Of a DNA stretch of 13,972 bases, positions 8,566-13,959 are shown piece by piece. Positions within the stretch are counted from its first letter, which is position 1. Every line of letters begins with the position of its first letter. This stretch comes from an uncultured bacterium. Lineage in GTDB: Bacteria; Actinomycetota; Coriobacteriia; Coriobacteriales; Coriobacteriaceae. The position numbers and the translations under genes were made by a program. The notes under the pieces were generated by a model, which was not told the origin of the DNA, did no database searches, and saw only the letters and a list, made by a program, of their open reading frames with translations. Location of the stretch: NCBI GenBank assembly GCA_905214435.1, contig CAJMMA010000050.1, positions 1 through 13,972 of the forward strand. The letters are read 5' to 3'.

Positions 8566-9429
8566 ATGTTCGGATACATCTATAAGAAAGACGTCGCCAT
8601 TATCGCGGTTGTCCTGTGTCTTTGTCTGGGCGTGGGCAGTTTCTTCGACTATCAGATTTCGAGCGCGCTGTTCAACATCGGCAGCATGTACGGTCGCTTT
8701 GTCGAGGCGGCCGGCGAGCTGCCGTTCGAGCTGACGGCGAGCATCGCAGGCGTTATGCTCGTGCGCTCGGCACGCCCCGATTCCAGGGGGAGCAAATGGC
8801 TCGCTGCGCTGGGCGTTTTGATCAACGTGGGTCTGGTCGGCTACGAGATTATCGGATCGCTGCGCGTCGGCGGCAAGCTCATCGCGTTTCAGCTGGTGCT
8901 GACGTTTGTGCTGGTCATTGCGGTTAACGTTATTGCCTATCGCCTTACGCGCGACACCGCGCCCGACGAGCTCACGCGCTGGGCGTTGATGGTACTTGCC
9001 GTGTGGGTCGCTCAGGCCATTATCCTCAACGTGATCGTCAAGCCGCTGTGGTCGCGCCCGCGCATGCGCGTGATCGAGGTCACGCCGGGGCTCAATTTTC
9101 AGCCGTGGTGGGTAATCGGCAATCCCGACAAGTGGACCTATATCGCCGCCGGCGTGATCAAGGACGGGTTCAAGTCGTTCGCGAGCGGGCACACCGCGCA
9201 TGCGGCGATCGGCCTTATGCTCGCCGGGCTTCCCGCGGCAGCCTTTAAGGAAAAACCTTCGCGTCGCCGCGTGATCTTTTGGGCGGCGGCTGTGGTCGCG
9301 GCGCTCGTCGCCTTTGGTCGCATCGTGATCGGCGCGCACTTTTTGAGTGACGTGAGCTGCGGCTTTGCCCTGGTGCTGGCGCTTGAGTGCCTTGCCGCGC
9401 GCATTGCCTATCCGGGCGGCGTACAATAG
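8566..9429 (+). CDS. PAP2-superfamily membrane phosphatase
   Basis: A 287-residue multi-pass membrane protein with the PAP2 (phosphatidic-acid-phosphatase type 2) active-site signature. Motif 1 is KPLWSRPR (K159, R164, P165). Motif 2 is SFASGHT with nucleophile-helper H209. Motif 3 is R252-X5-H258-X3-D262 in GRIVIGAHFLSD. Hydrophobic helices are visible near residues 10-25, 55-68, 80-98, 105-126, 140-158, 210-225, 236-256 and 262-280. Family members dephosphorylate lipid phosphates such as phosphatidate or undecaprenyl diphosphate at the outer face of the membrane; the substrate here is not determinable. AAAGGAAAGC precedes the ATG at good spacing. It follows mfd by 56 bases without a terminator, so co-transcription is possible. 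Its last codons overlap the putative -10 of the next gene. Confidence 0.88.
   Translation: MFGYIYKKDVAIIAVVLCLCLGVGSFFDYQISSALFNIGSMYGRFVEAAGELPFELTASIAGVMLVRSARPDSRGSKWLAALGVLINVGLVGYEIIGSLRVGGKLIAFQLVLTFVLVIAVNVIAYRLTRDTAPDELTRWALMVLAVWVAQAIILNVIVKPLWSRPRMRVIEVTPGLNFQPWWVIGNPDKWTYIAAGVIKDGFKSFASGHTAHAAIGLMLAGLPAAAFKEKPSRRRVIFWAAAVVAALVAFGRIVIGAHFLSDVSCGFALVLALECLAARIAYPGGVQ
9422..9427 (+). promoter_or_regulatory. Putative -10 box for the threonine aldolase gene
   Basis: TACAAT overlaps the last codons and stop of the phosphatase gene, 48 bases before the aldolase ATG. It is a near-perfect -10, but no good -35 lies 16-19 bases upstream. Confidence 0.35.
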
Positions 9430-9474
9430 CCCCATCTGAATCATCGGGCTCGTGCCCGGCTAGAGAGGATTACC

Positions 9475-10500
9475 ATGCTCGCGTTCAACAATGACTATTC
9501 TCACGGCGCACATCCGGCAGTGCTGCAGGCGCTCGTCGACACCAATATGGAGCCGCAGCCCGGCTACGGTACCGATGCACACACCGAGCGTGCCAAGCAG
9601 CTTATCCGTGAGGCCTGCCAGGCTCCTGATGCCGATGTATTTTTCCTGGTGGGCGGCACACAGGCCAACGCGACGGTGATCGACATGCTGCTTGCGCCCT
9701 ACGAGGGCGTCGTTGCTGCCGAGACTGGCCACGTCGCCTGCCACGAGGCGGGCGCCATCGAGTTTGGCGGCCACAAGGTGCTCACCATCCCCGGCTACGA
9801 GGGCAAGATGCACGCTGAGGACCTCGAGAACTATATCCAGGTGTTCTACGAAAACGAGAGCTACGAACACACGGTGTTTCCGGGCGCCGTGTATGTGAGC
9901 ATGTCGACCGAGTACGGCACGCTGTACTCCAAGGCCGAGCTCGCGGCGATTCATGCGGTGTGCCAGAAGCGCCAGATTCCGCTGTTTGTGGATGGTGCGC
10001 GCTTGGCCTATGCGCTGGCGGCCGATGGGTGCGACATTACCCTGCCCGAGCTGGCGCAGCTGTGCGACGTGTTCTACATCGGTGGCACCAAGTGCGGCGC
10101 TCTGTGCGGCGAGGCCGTGGTGTTTTGCGGCATGCACGCTCCGGCGCATCCCATTCCGCGTATTAAGCAGCATGGCGCACTGCTCGCCAAAGGCCGCCTG
10201 ACGGGTGTGCAGTTTGAGGCGCTCTTTACCGACGGCCTGTATTTTGAGATCGGTCGCCAGGCGATCGAGACCGCGCAGGCGCTGCGTCGTGTGTTGCACG
10301 GGCGCGGTTACCAGTTCTTCTTGGAGACGCCCACCAACCAGCAGTTTGTGATTTTGCCCAACGAGGACATGGCCCGCATTCGCGAGCATGCCTCGATCGA
10401 GTATTGGGAAAAGTACGACGAGACCCACACGGTGGTGCGCTTTTGCACCAGCTGGGCCACGACGCAGGAGGACATCGACGCGTTGGCGGCTGTCCTGTAG
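9475..10500 (+). CDS. ltaE: Low-specificity L-threonine aldolase (PLP-dependent)
   Basis: A 341-residue fold-type I PLP enzyme of the threonine aldolase/beta-eliminating lyase family, which cleaves L-threonine or L-allo-threonine to glycine and acetaldehyde in the cytoplasm. Visible: NDYSHGAHPAVLQAL at the N-terminus, the cofactor-binding GGTQANATVIDMLL (60-73), the ETGHVACHEAGAIE segment with H86 placed to stack on the cofactor, FVDGARLAYA with D173, and the Schiff-base lysine K206 in YIGGTKCGAL. AGAGAGGA lies before the ATG. The length is normal. It ends in a strong terminator and is probably a single-gene unit or the end of one with the PAP2 gene. Related beta-eliminating lyases share the fold, so the exact amino-acid substrate is inferred. 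Confidence 0.9.
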   Translation: MLAFNNDYSHGAHPAVLQALVDTNMEPQPGYGTDAHTERAKQLIREACQAPDADVFFLVGGTQANATVIDMLLAPYEGVVAAETGHVACHEAGAIEFGGHKVLTIPGYEGKMHAEDLENYIQVFYENESYEHTVFPGAVYVSMSTEYGTLYSKAELAAIHAVCQKRQIPLFVDGARLAYALAADGCDITLPELAQLCDVFYIGGTKCGALCGEAVVFCGMHAPAHPIPRIKQHGALLAKGRLTGVQFEALFTDGLYFEIGRQAIETAQALRRVLHGRGYQFFLETPTNQQFVILPNEDMARIREHASIEYWEKYDETHTVVRFCTSWATTQEDIDALAAVL

Positions 10501-10518
10501 CCTGATGTAATGACGAGG

Positions 10519-10561
10519 GGCCGCCTTGCGCTGGGTTTGGCGCAAGGCGGCCTTTGTTTTT
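10519..10561 (+). terminator. Strong rho-independent terminator of the aldolase gene
   Basis: GGCCGCCTTGCGC (10519-10531) pairs perfectly with GCGCAAGGCGGCC (10540-10552) across an eight-base loop, followed by TTTGTTTTT. It lies 18 bases after the stop and 16 before the next start, so the acetyltransferase needs its own promoter or read-through. Confidence 0.92.
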
Positions 10562-10577
10562 GAGGGAGAAGGGTTGT

Positions 10578-11168
10578 ATGACCGAGATGTCCAAGCCGAC
10601 GATTCGCCTGGCGACGCCCGATGATGCGCCGGCGTTGCTTGCCATTTACGAGCCGTATGTGCGCGAGACGGCGATAACCTGCGAATACGAGGTGCCGAGC
10701 GTTGAGGAGTTCGCCGGGCGCATCGAGCGCACGCTCAAGCGCTATCCGTACCTGGTGATGGAGCTGGACGGGCGTCCGGTAGGCTATGCCTATGTGAGTC
10801 CGCTTAACAGCCGCGAGGCCTACGACTGGTCGGTCGAGACGTCGATCTACCTGGCGCGCGACGTGCGCCACGGCGGGCTGGGCCGCAAGCTGCACGATGC
10901 GCTCAAGCAATGCCTGGTCGCGATGGGCATCACCAACATGTGCGCGCTCATTGCCGTGCCGCACGATAAGGACGACGAGTACCTGACGCACAACAGCCAG
11001 GATTTCCATGCCCATATGGGGTATCGCCTGGTGGGTGCCTTCGACCGTTGCGCTCAAAAGTTCGGTCGCTGGTACGACATGTGTTGGATGGAGCTGGTCC
11101 TAGCCGAGCGCATACCCAACCAACCCAAGCCAACCTGGTTCCCCGACCTCCCCAAACCTGCCATTTAG
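10578..11168 (+). CDS. GNAT-family N-acetyltransferase (phosphinothricin-acetyltransferase-like)
   Basis: A 196-residue acetyl-CoA-dependent acyltransferase. The order IRLATPDDAPALLAIYEPYVRETAITCEYEVPS, then YAYVSPLNSREAYDWSVETSIYL and the acetyl-CoA loop RHGGLGRKL (97-105), followed by HMGYRLVGAFDRCAQKFGRWYDM, resembles the PAT/MnaT branch. Known members of that branch acetylate free amino-acid-like compounds such as methionine sulfoximine or phosphinothricin. ATG at 10578 follows GGGAGAAGGG; a second ATG at 10587 would trim three residues. The last residues after AERIP are proline-rich and unlike the family. The stop codon lies at the very start of an inverted-repeat element, so the tail may have been reshaped by an insertion. 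Substrate unknown. Confidence 0.9.
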   Translation: MTEMSKPTIRLATPDDAPALLAIYEPYVRETAITCEYEVPSVEEFAGRIERTLKRYPYLVMELDGRPVGYAYVSPLNSREAYDWSVETSIYLARDVRHGGLGRKLHDALKQCLVAMGITNMCALIAVPHDKDDEYLTHNSQDFHAHMGYRLVGAFDRCAQKFGRWYDMCWMELVLAERIPNQPKPTWFPDLPKPAI

Positions 11169-11334
11169 GGACAGGTTTATTTTGGCAGGTTTTATCTGGG
11201 CAAACGTTGCAAGCCGCTGCGAAGGATGCGGATACCTTCGCGGCGGCTTTTGTTTTGGGTGTGTATGACCAAGGCGATTGACCTGCGGATGCAGCAAAGC
11301 TCCAGATAAAACCGACCAAACTAGACCTGTCCCT
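11167..11334. repeat. 168-base inverted-repeat element with 33-base arms
   Basis: The arm at 11167-11199 (AGGGACAGGT...TTTTATCTGG) and the reverse complement of 11302-11334 agree at 29 of 33 positions without gaps. The left arm includes two bases of the acetyltransferase stop. The 14-base TTTTGGCAGGTTTT of the left arm (11180-11193) recurs in direct orientation just outside the right arm at 11335-11348. The element encloses a strong terminator hairpin. No open frame or transposase is present, so it resembles a short non-autonomous (MITE- or REP-like) element. Confidence 0.7.
11211..11256 (+). terminator. Terminator inside the inverted-repeat element (for the GNAT gene)
   Basis: AAGCCGCTGCGAAGG (11211-11225) pairs with CCTTCGCGGCGGCTT (11235-11249) over 15 positions with one T-G wobble and a nine-base loop. 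The tail is TTTTGTTTT (11248-11256). A smaller hairpin, AAACCTGCC (11154-11162) with GGCAGGTTT (11184-11192), spans the stop codon upstream. Confidence 0.8.
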
Positions 11335-11437
11335 TTTTGGCAGGTTTTTGGCTGTCTTGTGGCATCAAATCGCCGCAAGAAGCACGGCGTTCGTATGCTA
11401 TTTTGACCTGAATCGTCCCCTCGGGACGCCTTGCGAG

Positions 11438-11560
11438 CTAAGTGAGTAGACTTTTTGGCGCAGGGCGAGCACAAAGCGCATCTGCCTTACTAAAACCGCA
11501 GGTCACAGAGATGGCTGTTTTGGGTGTGCTCGGCAGATCGCGAAAAGTCTACTCACTTAG
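11438..11560. repeat. 123-base element with perfect 18-base terminal inverted repeats
   Basis: CTAAGTGAGTAGACTTTT (11438-11455) and its exact reverse complement (11543-11560) bound a stretch holding further inverted pairs: CGAGCACA (11466-11473) with TGTGCTCG (11525-11532), and ATCTGCC (11480-11486) with GGCAGAT (11532-11538). There is no coding frame of note and no obvious target-site duplication. It looks like a MITE or a large structured intergenic element. Confidence 0.65.
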
Positions 11561-11673
11561 GTTTACGGTGCTGGATATTCTGGACAGGAACAGTTGAGCT
11601 TGGACGGCGTGCGTTGCCAGGCGATGCTGGCATTTGCGCCATGCTGGTTTGAGATTTTATAAAAACCGCAGGT
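11492..11673 (+). repeat. AAAACCGCAGGT direct repeat (two copies)
   Basis: Identical 12-mers lie at 11492-11503 and 11662-11673. The core CCGCAGGT also occurs inverted at 11281-11288 (ACCTGCGG). They sit between the acetyltransferase and the 3' end of the GntR gene. Role unknown. Apart from these and the two inverted-repeat elements, I see nothing gene-like in 11169-11711. Confidence 0.35.
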
Positions 11674-11711
11674 AAAACGTATATTAGGTGCATTTTGCCT
11701 GGTTTGGCGCG

Positions 11712-12434
11712 CTAGCCGATGGGCTCGGTGTATTTGGCGCGGTCGGTGCGTTGGATGCGCTTGGAGATGTGCAGCGGGCGGCCGTCGGTGTCGTAGACGT
11801 AGTCAGTGATAAGGATCAGTGCCTGCCCGCGCTCAACGTTGAGCAAAAACGCCTCGTTTTGCGAGGCGTAGCACACCTCAAAGGTCTTATGCCCCTGTGC
11901 CGGCGCGCGATGGAATTCTTGGCGCAGCGTGGCGTAGAGCGAACCGTTGATATCGCGATCGATGAGTGCTTCAAAGCTCGGTGGTAGATAGGTGGTCTCC
12001 AGGCACAGTGGCGCATCGTCCAGGTAACGCAGGCGGACAAGTTTGACAAGCTTGCTGCCCACGGTAGCGTCAAAGAACTTGGCCACGCTGCCCATTGCTT
12101 TGGCAAAGCCCGAGTCCACCGTGCGCGTGGTGGGCTTCATGCCCTGGCCCTGGACCTGTGCCGTGTAGCTCGAAAACACCAGGTTGTTCTCGTGGAGCGC
12201 TGGCGTTTCGGCCACAAAGGCGCCGCGCCCGCGCTCGGTACGAATCAGGCCCTCGTCAACTAACACCTTAAGCGCGTGGCGCACGGTGCTGCGCGAAAGC
12301 CCCGATTCGTCCATGAGTTCCATCTCGGACGGCAGCTTGTCTCCGCGTGCGTAGATGCCGGCGGCGATGCGGTCACGCAGCGTACCCGCCAGACGCTCGT
12401 ATTGGGCCAAGTTCTTTTTCGACGAAGTGCTCAT
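11712..12434 (-). CDS. GntR-family transcriptional regulator (UTRA/HutC subfamily)
   Basis: A 240-residue repressor-type regulator. The N-terminal winged helix-turn-helix (about residues 10-75) has the classic GntR sequence LRDRIAAGIYARGDKLPSEMELMDESGLSRSTVRHALKVLVDEGLIRTERGRGAFV. The UTRA ligand-binding domain follows (about 85-232), with LYATLRQEF, FEVCYASQNEAFLLNVERGQALILITDYVYDTDGRPLHISKRIQR. UTRA domains usually bind phosphorylated sugars or related metabolites and lift repression. The gene is divergent from the SIS deglycase-like gene and separated by 205 bases containing repeated candidate operators, so it probably controls that gene and itself. E. coli FrlR, from the fructoselysine operon, belongs to the same subfamily. 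No Shine-Dalgarno is visible before the ATG. A -10-like TAGATA ends 12 bases upstream, so the mRNA may be almost leaderless. Confidence 0.93.
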   Translation of the reverse strand: MSTSSKKNLAQYERLAGTLRDRIAAGIYARGDKLPSEMELMDESGLSRSTVRHALKVLVDEGLIRTERGRGAFVAETPALHENNLVFSSYTAQVQGQGMKPTTRTVDSGFAKAMGSVAKFFDATVGSKLVKLVRLRYLDDAPLCLETTYLPPSFEALIDRDINGSLYATLRQEFHRAPAQGHKTFEVCYASQNEAFLLNVERGQALILITDYVYDTDGRPLHISKRIQRTDRAKYTEPIG

Positions 12435-12444
12435 GCGAACAATC

Positions 12445-12463
12445 TGTATCTAACCTGTATGCT
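12445..12463. promoter_or_regulatory. Candidate GntR operator O1
   Basis: TGTATCTAACCTGTATGCT, two TGTAT half-sites in direct orientation 11 bases apart (one helical turn). It matches O3 at 16 of 19 positions and overlaps the -10 of the divergent regulator gene, suggesting autoregulation. Confidence 0.6.
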
Positions 12464-12474
12464 TACTGAACCAA
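12447..12474 (-). promoter_or_regulatory. Putative promoter of the GntR gene
   Basis: Reading the minus strand: TTGGTT (complement of 12469-12474), 16 bases, then TAGATA (complement of 12447-12452). Transcription would begin near 12440, only about six bases before the start codon. Confidence 0.45.
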
Positions 12475-12477
12475 GCA

Positions 12478-12494
12478 TGTATCCAACATGACAA
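12478..12494. promoter_or_regulatory. Weak third operator-like site O2
   Basis: TGTATCCAACATGACAA keeps the first TGTAT and the central AAC of O1/O3, but its second half-site is degenerate. An inverted half-site, CATACAA, lies at 12556-12562. Confidence 0.3.
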
Positions 12495-12513
12495 CAAAAC
12501 CGCTGATAATGGA

Positions 12514-12543
12514 TTGCCGAAAACTTTACCAGCAAAATATCTA
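12514..12543 (+). promoter_or_regulatory. Putative promoter of the SIS/deglycase gene
   Basis: TTGCCG (12514-12519), 18 bases, then TATCTA (12538-12543). The start point would be near 12550, giving a leader of about 90 bases that contains O3. Confidence 0.45.
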
Positions 12544-12583
12544 AGACAAATATAGCATACAACTAGTCGACATAACCAAAACA

Positions 12584-12602
12584 TGTATGTAACTTGTATG
12601 CC
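12584..12602. promoter_or_regulatory. Candidate GntR operator O3
   Basis: TGTATGTAACTTGTATGCC, the near-twin of O1 in the same orientation, with the same 11-base half-site spacing. It lies between the putative promoter and the ribosome binding site of the SIS gene, where a bound repressor could block elongation. Confidence 0.6.
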
Positions 12603-12639
12603 ATCAAGAGCATCAAACGAGAAGAAAGGCTGATGCACG

Positions 12640-13632
12640 ATGACTACTCAGGAACAGGTTAAGGACGTCGTCTCCCAGGTTTTGGCTGACAAGGCGGACA
12701 AGGGCGGCATCAAGCGCGTCGTGTGGATCGGCGCTGGCGGATCCAACGGCGGTAACTATCCTGCCCAGTACTTTATGGAGCACGAGGCCACGCAGGTCGT
12801 GAGCTCCAGCTACACCAGCAACGAGTTCGTGCACGCCACCCCGGCCTACGTTAACGAGAACACCCTGGCCGTCGTCGTGTCCATGCGCGGCACCAAGGAG
12901 ACCATCGTCGCCGCCCAGGTCGCCAAGGATCACGGCGCCAGCACCATCGCCATCTATGTCGACGAGTCCGGCCTCACCGAAGTCTGCGACTACAAGATCC
13001 AGTATGACAGCTTGGCCGTCGATGAGTCCTGCATGGGCCGCACCAACTCCGCCGTCGTGACCATGATCGCCATGGAGCTTACGCAGCAGACCGAGGGCTA
13101 TGCCGAGTACGAGACCGCTATGGCCGCTTTCGACTTGGTCGACCCCATCTATCGAAAGGCCGTCGAGTACACCCGTCCGCTTGCTGCCAAGTGGGCCGAG
13201 CAGAACGCCGACAAGCCCTGCATCAACGTGATGGCTCAGGGTCCGCTCTTTGGTGCCGCCTACGTCTTTAGCATCTGCAACGTGCAGGAGATGCTGCAGA
13301 TCGACTCCTGCACCATCAACACCTGCGACTTCTTCCACGGCCCCTTCGAGATTCTGGACAAGCGTACCTCGCTGTTCCAGCTCATCAGCGTCGGCCGCAG
13401 CCGCTGCAACGACGAGCGCGGCATCCGTTTTGTCAATCAGCACGGTGGCGAGCGCGTCTATCAGCTCGACGCCAAGGAGCTCGGCCTCAACGACATCAAG
13501 GACAGCGTGAGCGAGTACTTCAACCACCTGATCTTTGCCCCGATCCTCAACAACGTGTACATGCGTGCACTCTCTGCCGTTACCCACAAGGACTACATGA
13601 CGCGCCGCTACATGTGGAAGCTGGACTACTAG
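12640..13632 (+). CDS. SIS-domain sugar-phosphate deglycase, FrlB-like (fructoselysine/glucoselysine-6-phosphate type)
   Basis: A 330-residue protein with two sugar-isomerase (SIS) folds, about residues 22-150 and 190-330. It resembles E. coli FrlB, which splits fructoselysine-6-phosphate into lysine and glucose-6-phosphate. Shared landmarks from memory of that protein are TSNEFVHATP (59-68), the QTEGYA segment, FFHGPFEI (231-238), GIRFV and the ending TRRYMWK followed by a hydrophobic-acidic-Tyr tail. Glu217 in VQEM and His233 in FFHGPFE are spaced 16 residues apart, like the proposed catalytic Glu/His of the related fructose-asparagine deglycase FraB. ATG at 12640 follows AAGAAAGG with a slightly long spacer of about ten bases. 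The divergent GntR/UTRA regulator supports inducible catabolism of an Amadori compound. The exact substrate is unproven; no kinase or transporter lies inside the window. Confidence 0.88.
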   Translation: MTTQEQVKDVVSQVLADKADKGGIKRVVWIGAGGSNGGNYPAQYFMEHEATQVVSSSYTSNEFVHATPAYVNENTLAVVVSMRGTKETIVAAQVAKDHGASTIAIYVDESGLTEVCDYKIQYDSLAVDESCMGRTNSAVVTMIAMELTQQTEGYAEYETAMAAFDLVDPIYRKAVEYTRPLAAKWAEQNADKPCINVMAQGPLFGAAYVFSICNVQEMLQIDSCTINTCDFFHGPFEILDKRTSLFQLISVGRSRCNDERGIRFVNQHGGERVYQLDAKELGLNDIKDSVSEYFNHLIFAPILNNVYMRALSAVTHKDYMTRRYMWKLDY

Positions 13633-13659
13633 TTACGCCGTTCTACCGAACGGCGTAAC
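13632..13659 (+). other. Perfect hairpin immediately after the SIS gene stop
   Basis: TTACGCCGTTC (13633-13643) pairs fully with GAACGGCGTAA (13648-13658) around a TACC loop. The stop-codon G13632 can pair with C13659, making 12 pairs. There is no T-tract, so it is more likely a 3'-end stabilising or processing hairpin than a terminator. Confidence 0.6.
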
Positions 13660-13695
13660 GGCTCGACGCTGCGCGCCCGGCATTTGGCCAATCTG
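13656..13695. repeat. Copy 2 of the 40-base dispersed intergenic element
   Basis: Matches 8507-8546 at 31 of 40 ungapped positions, including TAACGG and TCGACGCTGC, and CATTTGG at identical spacing. As in copy 1, it lies directly downstream of a coding region. Confidence 0.55.
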
Positions 13696-13707
13696 CCGTT
13701 CAATTTC

Positions 13708-13737
13708 AAAGGCGCGACCAGAAGGTCAGCGCCTTTT
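13708..13737 (+). terminator. Rho-independent terminator of the SIS gene
   Basis: AAAGGCGC and GACC (13708-13719) pair with GGTC (13724-13727) and GCGCCTTT (13729-13736) across an AGAA loop with one bulged A. The stem runs into the TTTT at 13734-13737. It suggests the SIS gene is transcribed alone. Confidence 0.75.
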
Positions 13738-13817
13738 CATTTCACGGCACCTTGGCTCAAATGACGGGCGCTCGCTGACGTTGCCAAAACGTCGGCGTCG
13801 TCGTGTTTGTTAAGGGG

Positions 13818-13884
13818 TTGGTGCATTGGGGCCAGGTTCATATGCACCAAGTTGGTGCATATGAACCTGGCCTCTTTGCACTAA
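13818..13884. repeat. Long palindrome: 41-base perfect core inside a 67-base imperfect one
   Basis: GCCAGGTTCATATGCACCAA (13831-13850), a single G at 13851, then the exact reverse complement (13852-13871). The symmetry continues outward about the same centre to TTGGTGCA (13818-13825) and TGCACTAA (13877-13884) with a few mismatches. No T-tract follows. Function unknown: a large operator, a REP-type element or a structured RNA are all possible. Confidence 0.75.
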
Positions 13885-13930
13885 TGGGTTGTAGCGGAAA
13901 AGCAGATTTTCCCGTCTGCCGATTTGTGCC

Positions 13931-13959
13931 TTGAAAAATGTATATAACGACTATAACGT
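13931..13959 (+). promoter_or_regulatory. Putative promoter with embedded GntR-like operator (O4) for a downstream gene
   Basis: TTGAAA (13931-13936), 17 bases, then TAACGT (13954-13959); a TATAAC at 13952 is an alternative -10. Within it, 13939-13955 reads TGTATATAACGACTATA. This keeps the TGTAT and TAAC of O1 and O3 and a partly matching second half-site. The controlled gene would start beyond the window. Apart from this promoter, the palindrome, the terminator, the hairpin and repeat copy 2, I see no gene in 13633-13972. Confidence 0.4.

Noticed and set aside
9460..10545. 361-codon minus-strand frame opposite the threonine aldolase
   Set aside because: It would run through the strong terminator hairpin and mirrors an intact PLP enzyme.
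11048..11474. Short frames on both strands sharing TGL-x-W-x-VLSG
   Set aside because: The similarity is just the two arms of the inverted repeat being translated; there is no independent evidence of coding.
11438..11560. CRISPR-like or phage attachment-site reading of the repeats
   Set aside because: There are only two inverted copies, with no regularly spaced direct repeats and no integrase or tRNA nearby.
12613..13587. 324-codon minus-strand frame opposite the SIS gene
   Set aside because: Val/Asp/Gly/Leu-repetitive translation with no motif; antisense to a well-matched FrlB-like protein.
13740..13815. GACGTT/AACGTC hairpin near 13778 as a terminator
   Set aside because: The stem is only about six pairs and has no T-tract; the terminator at 13708-13737 already accounts for transcript ending.
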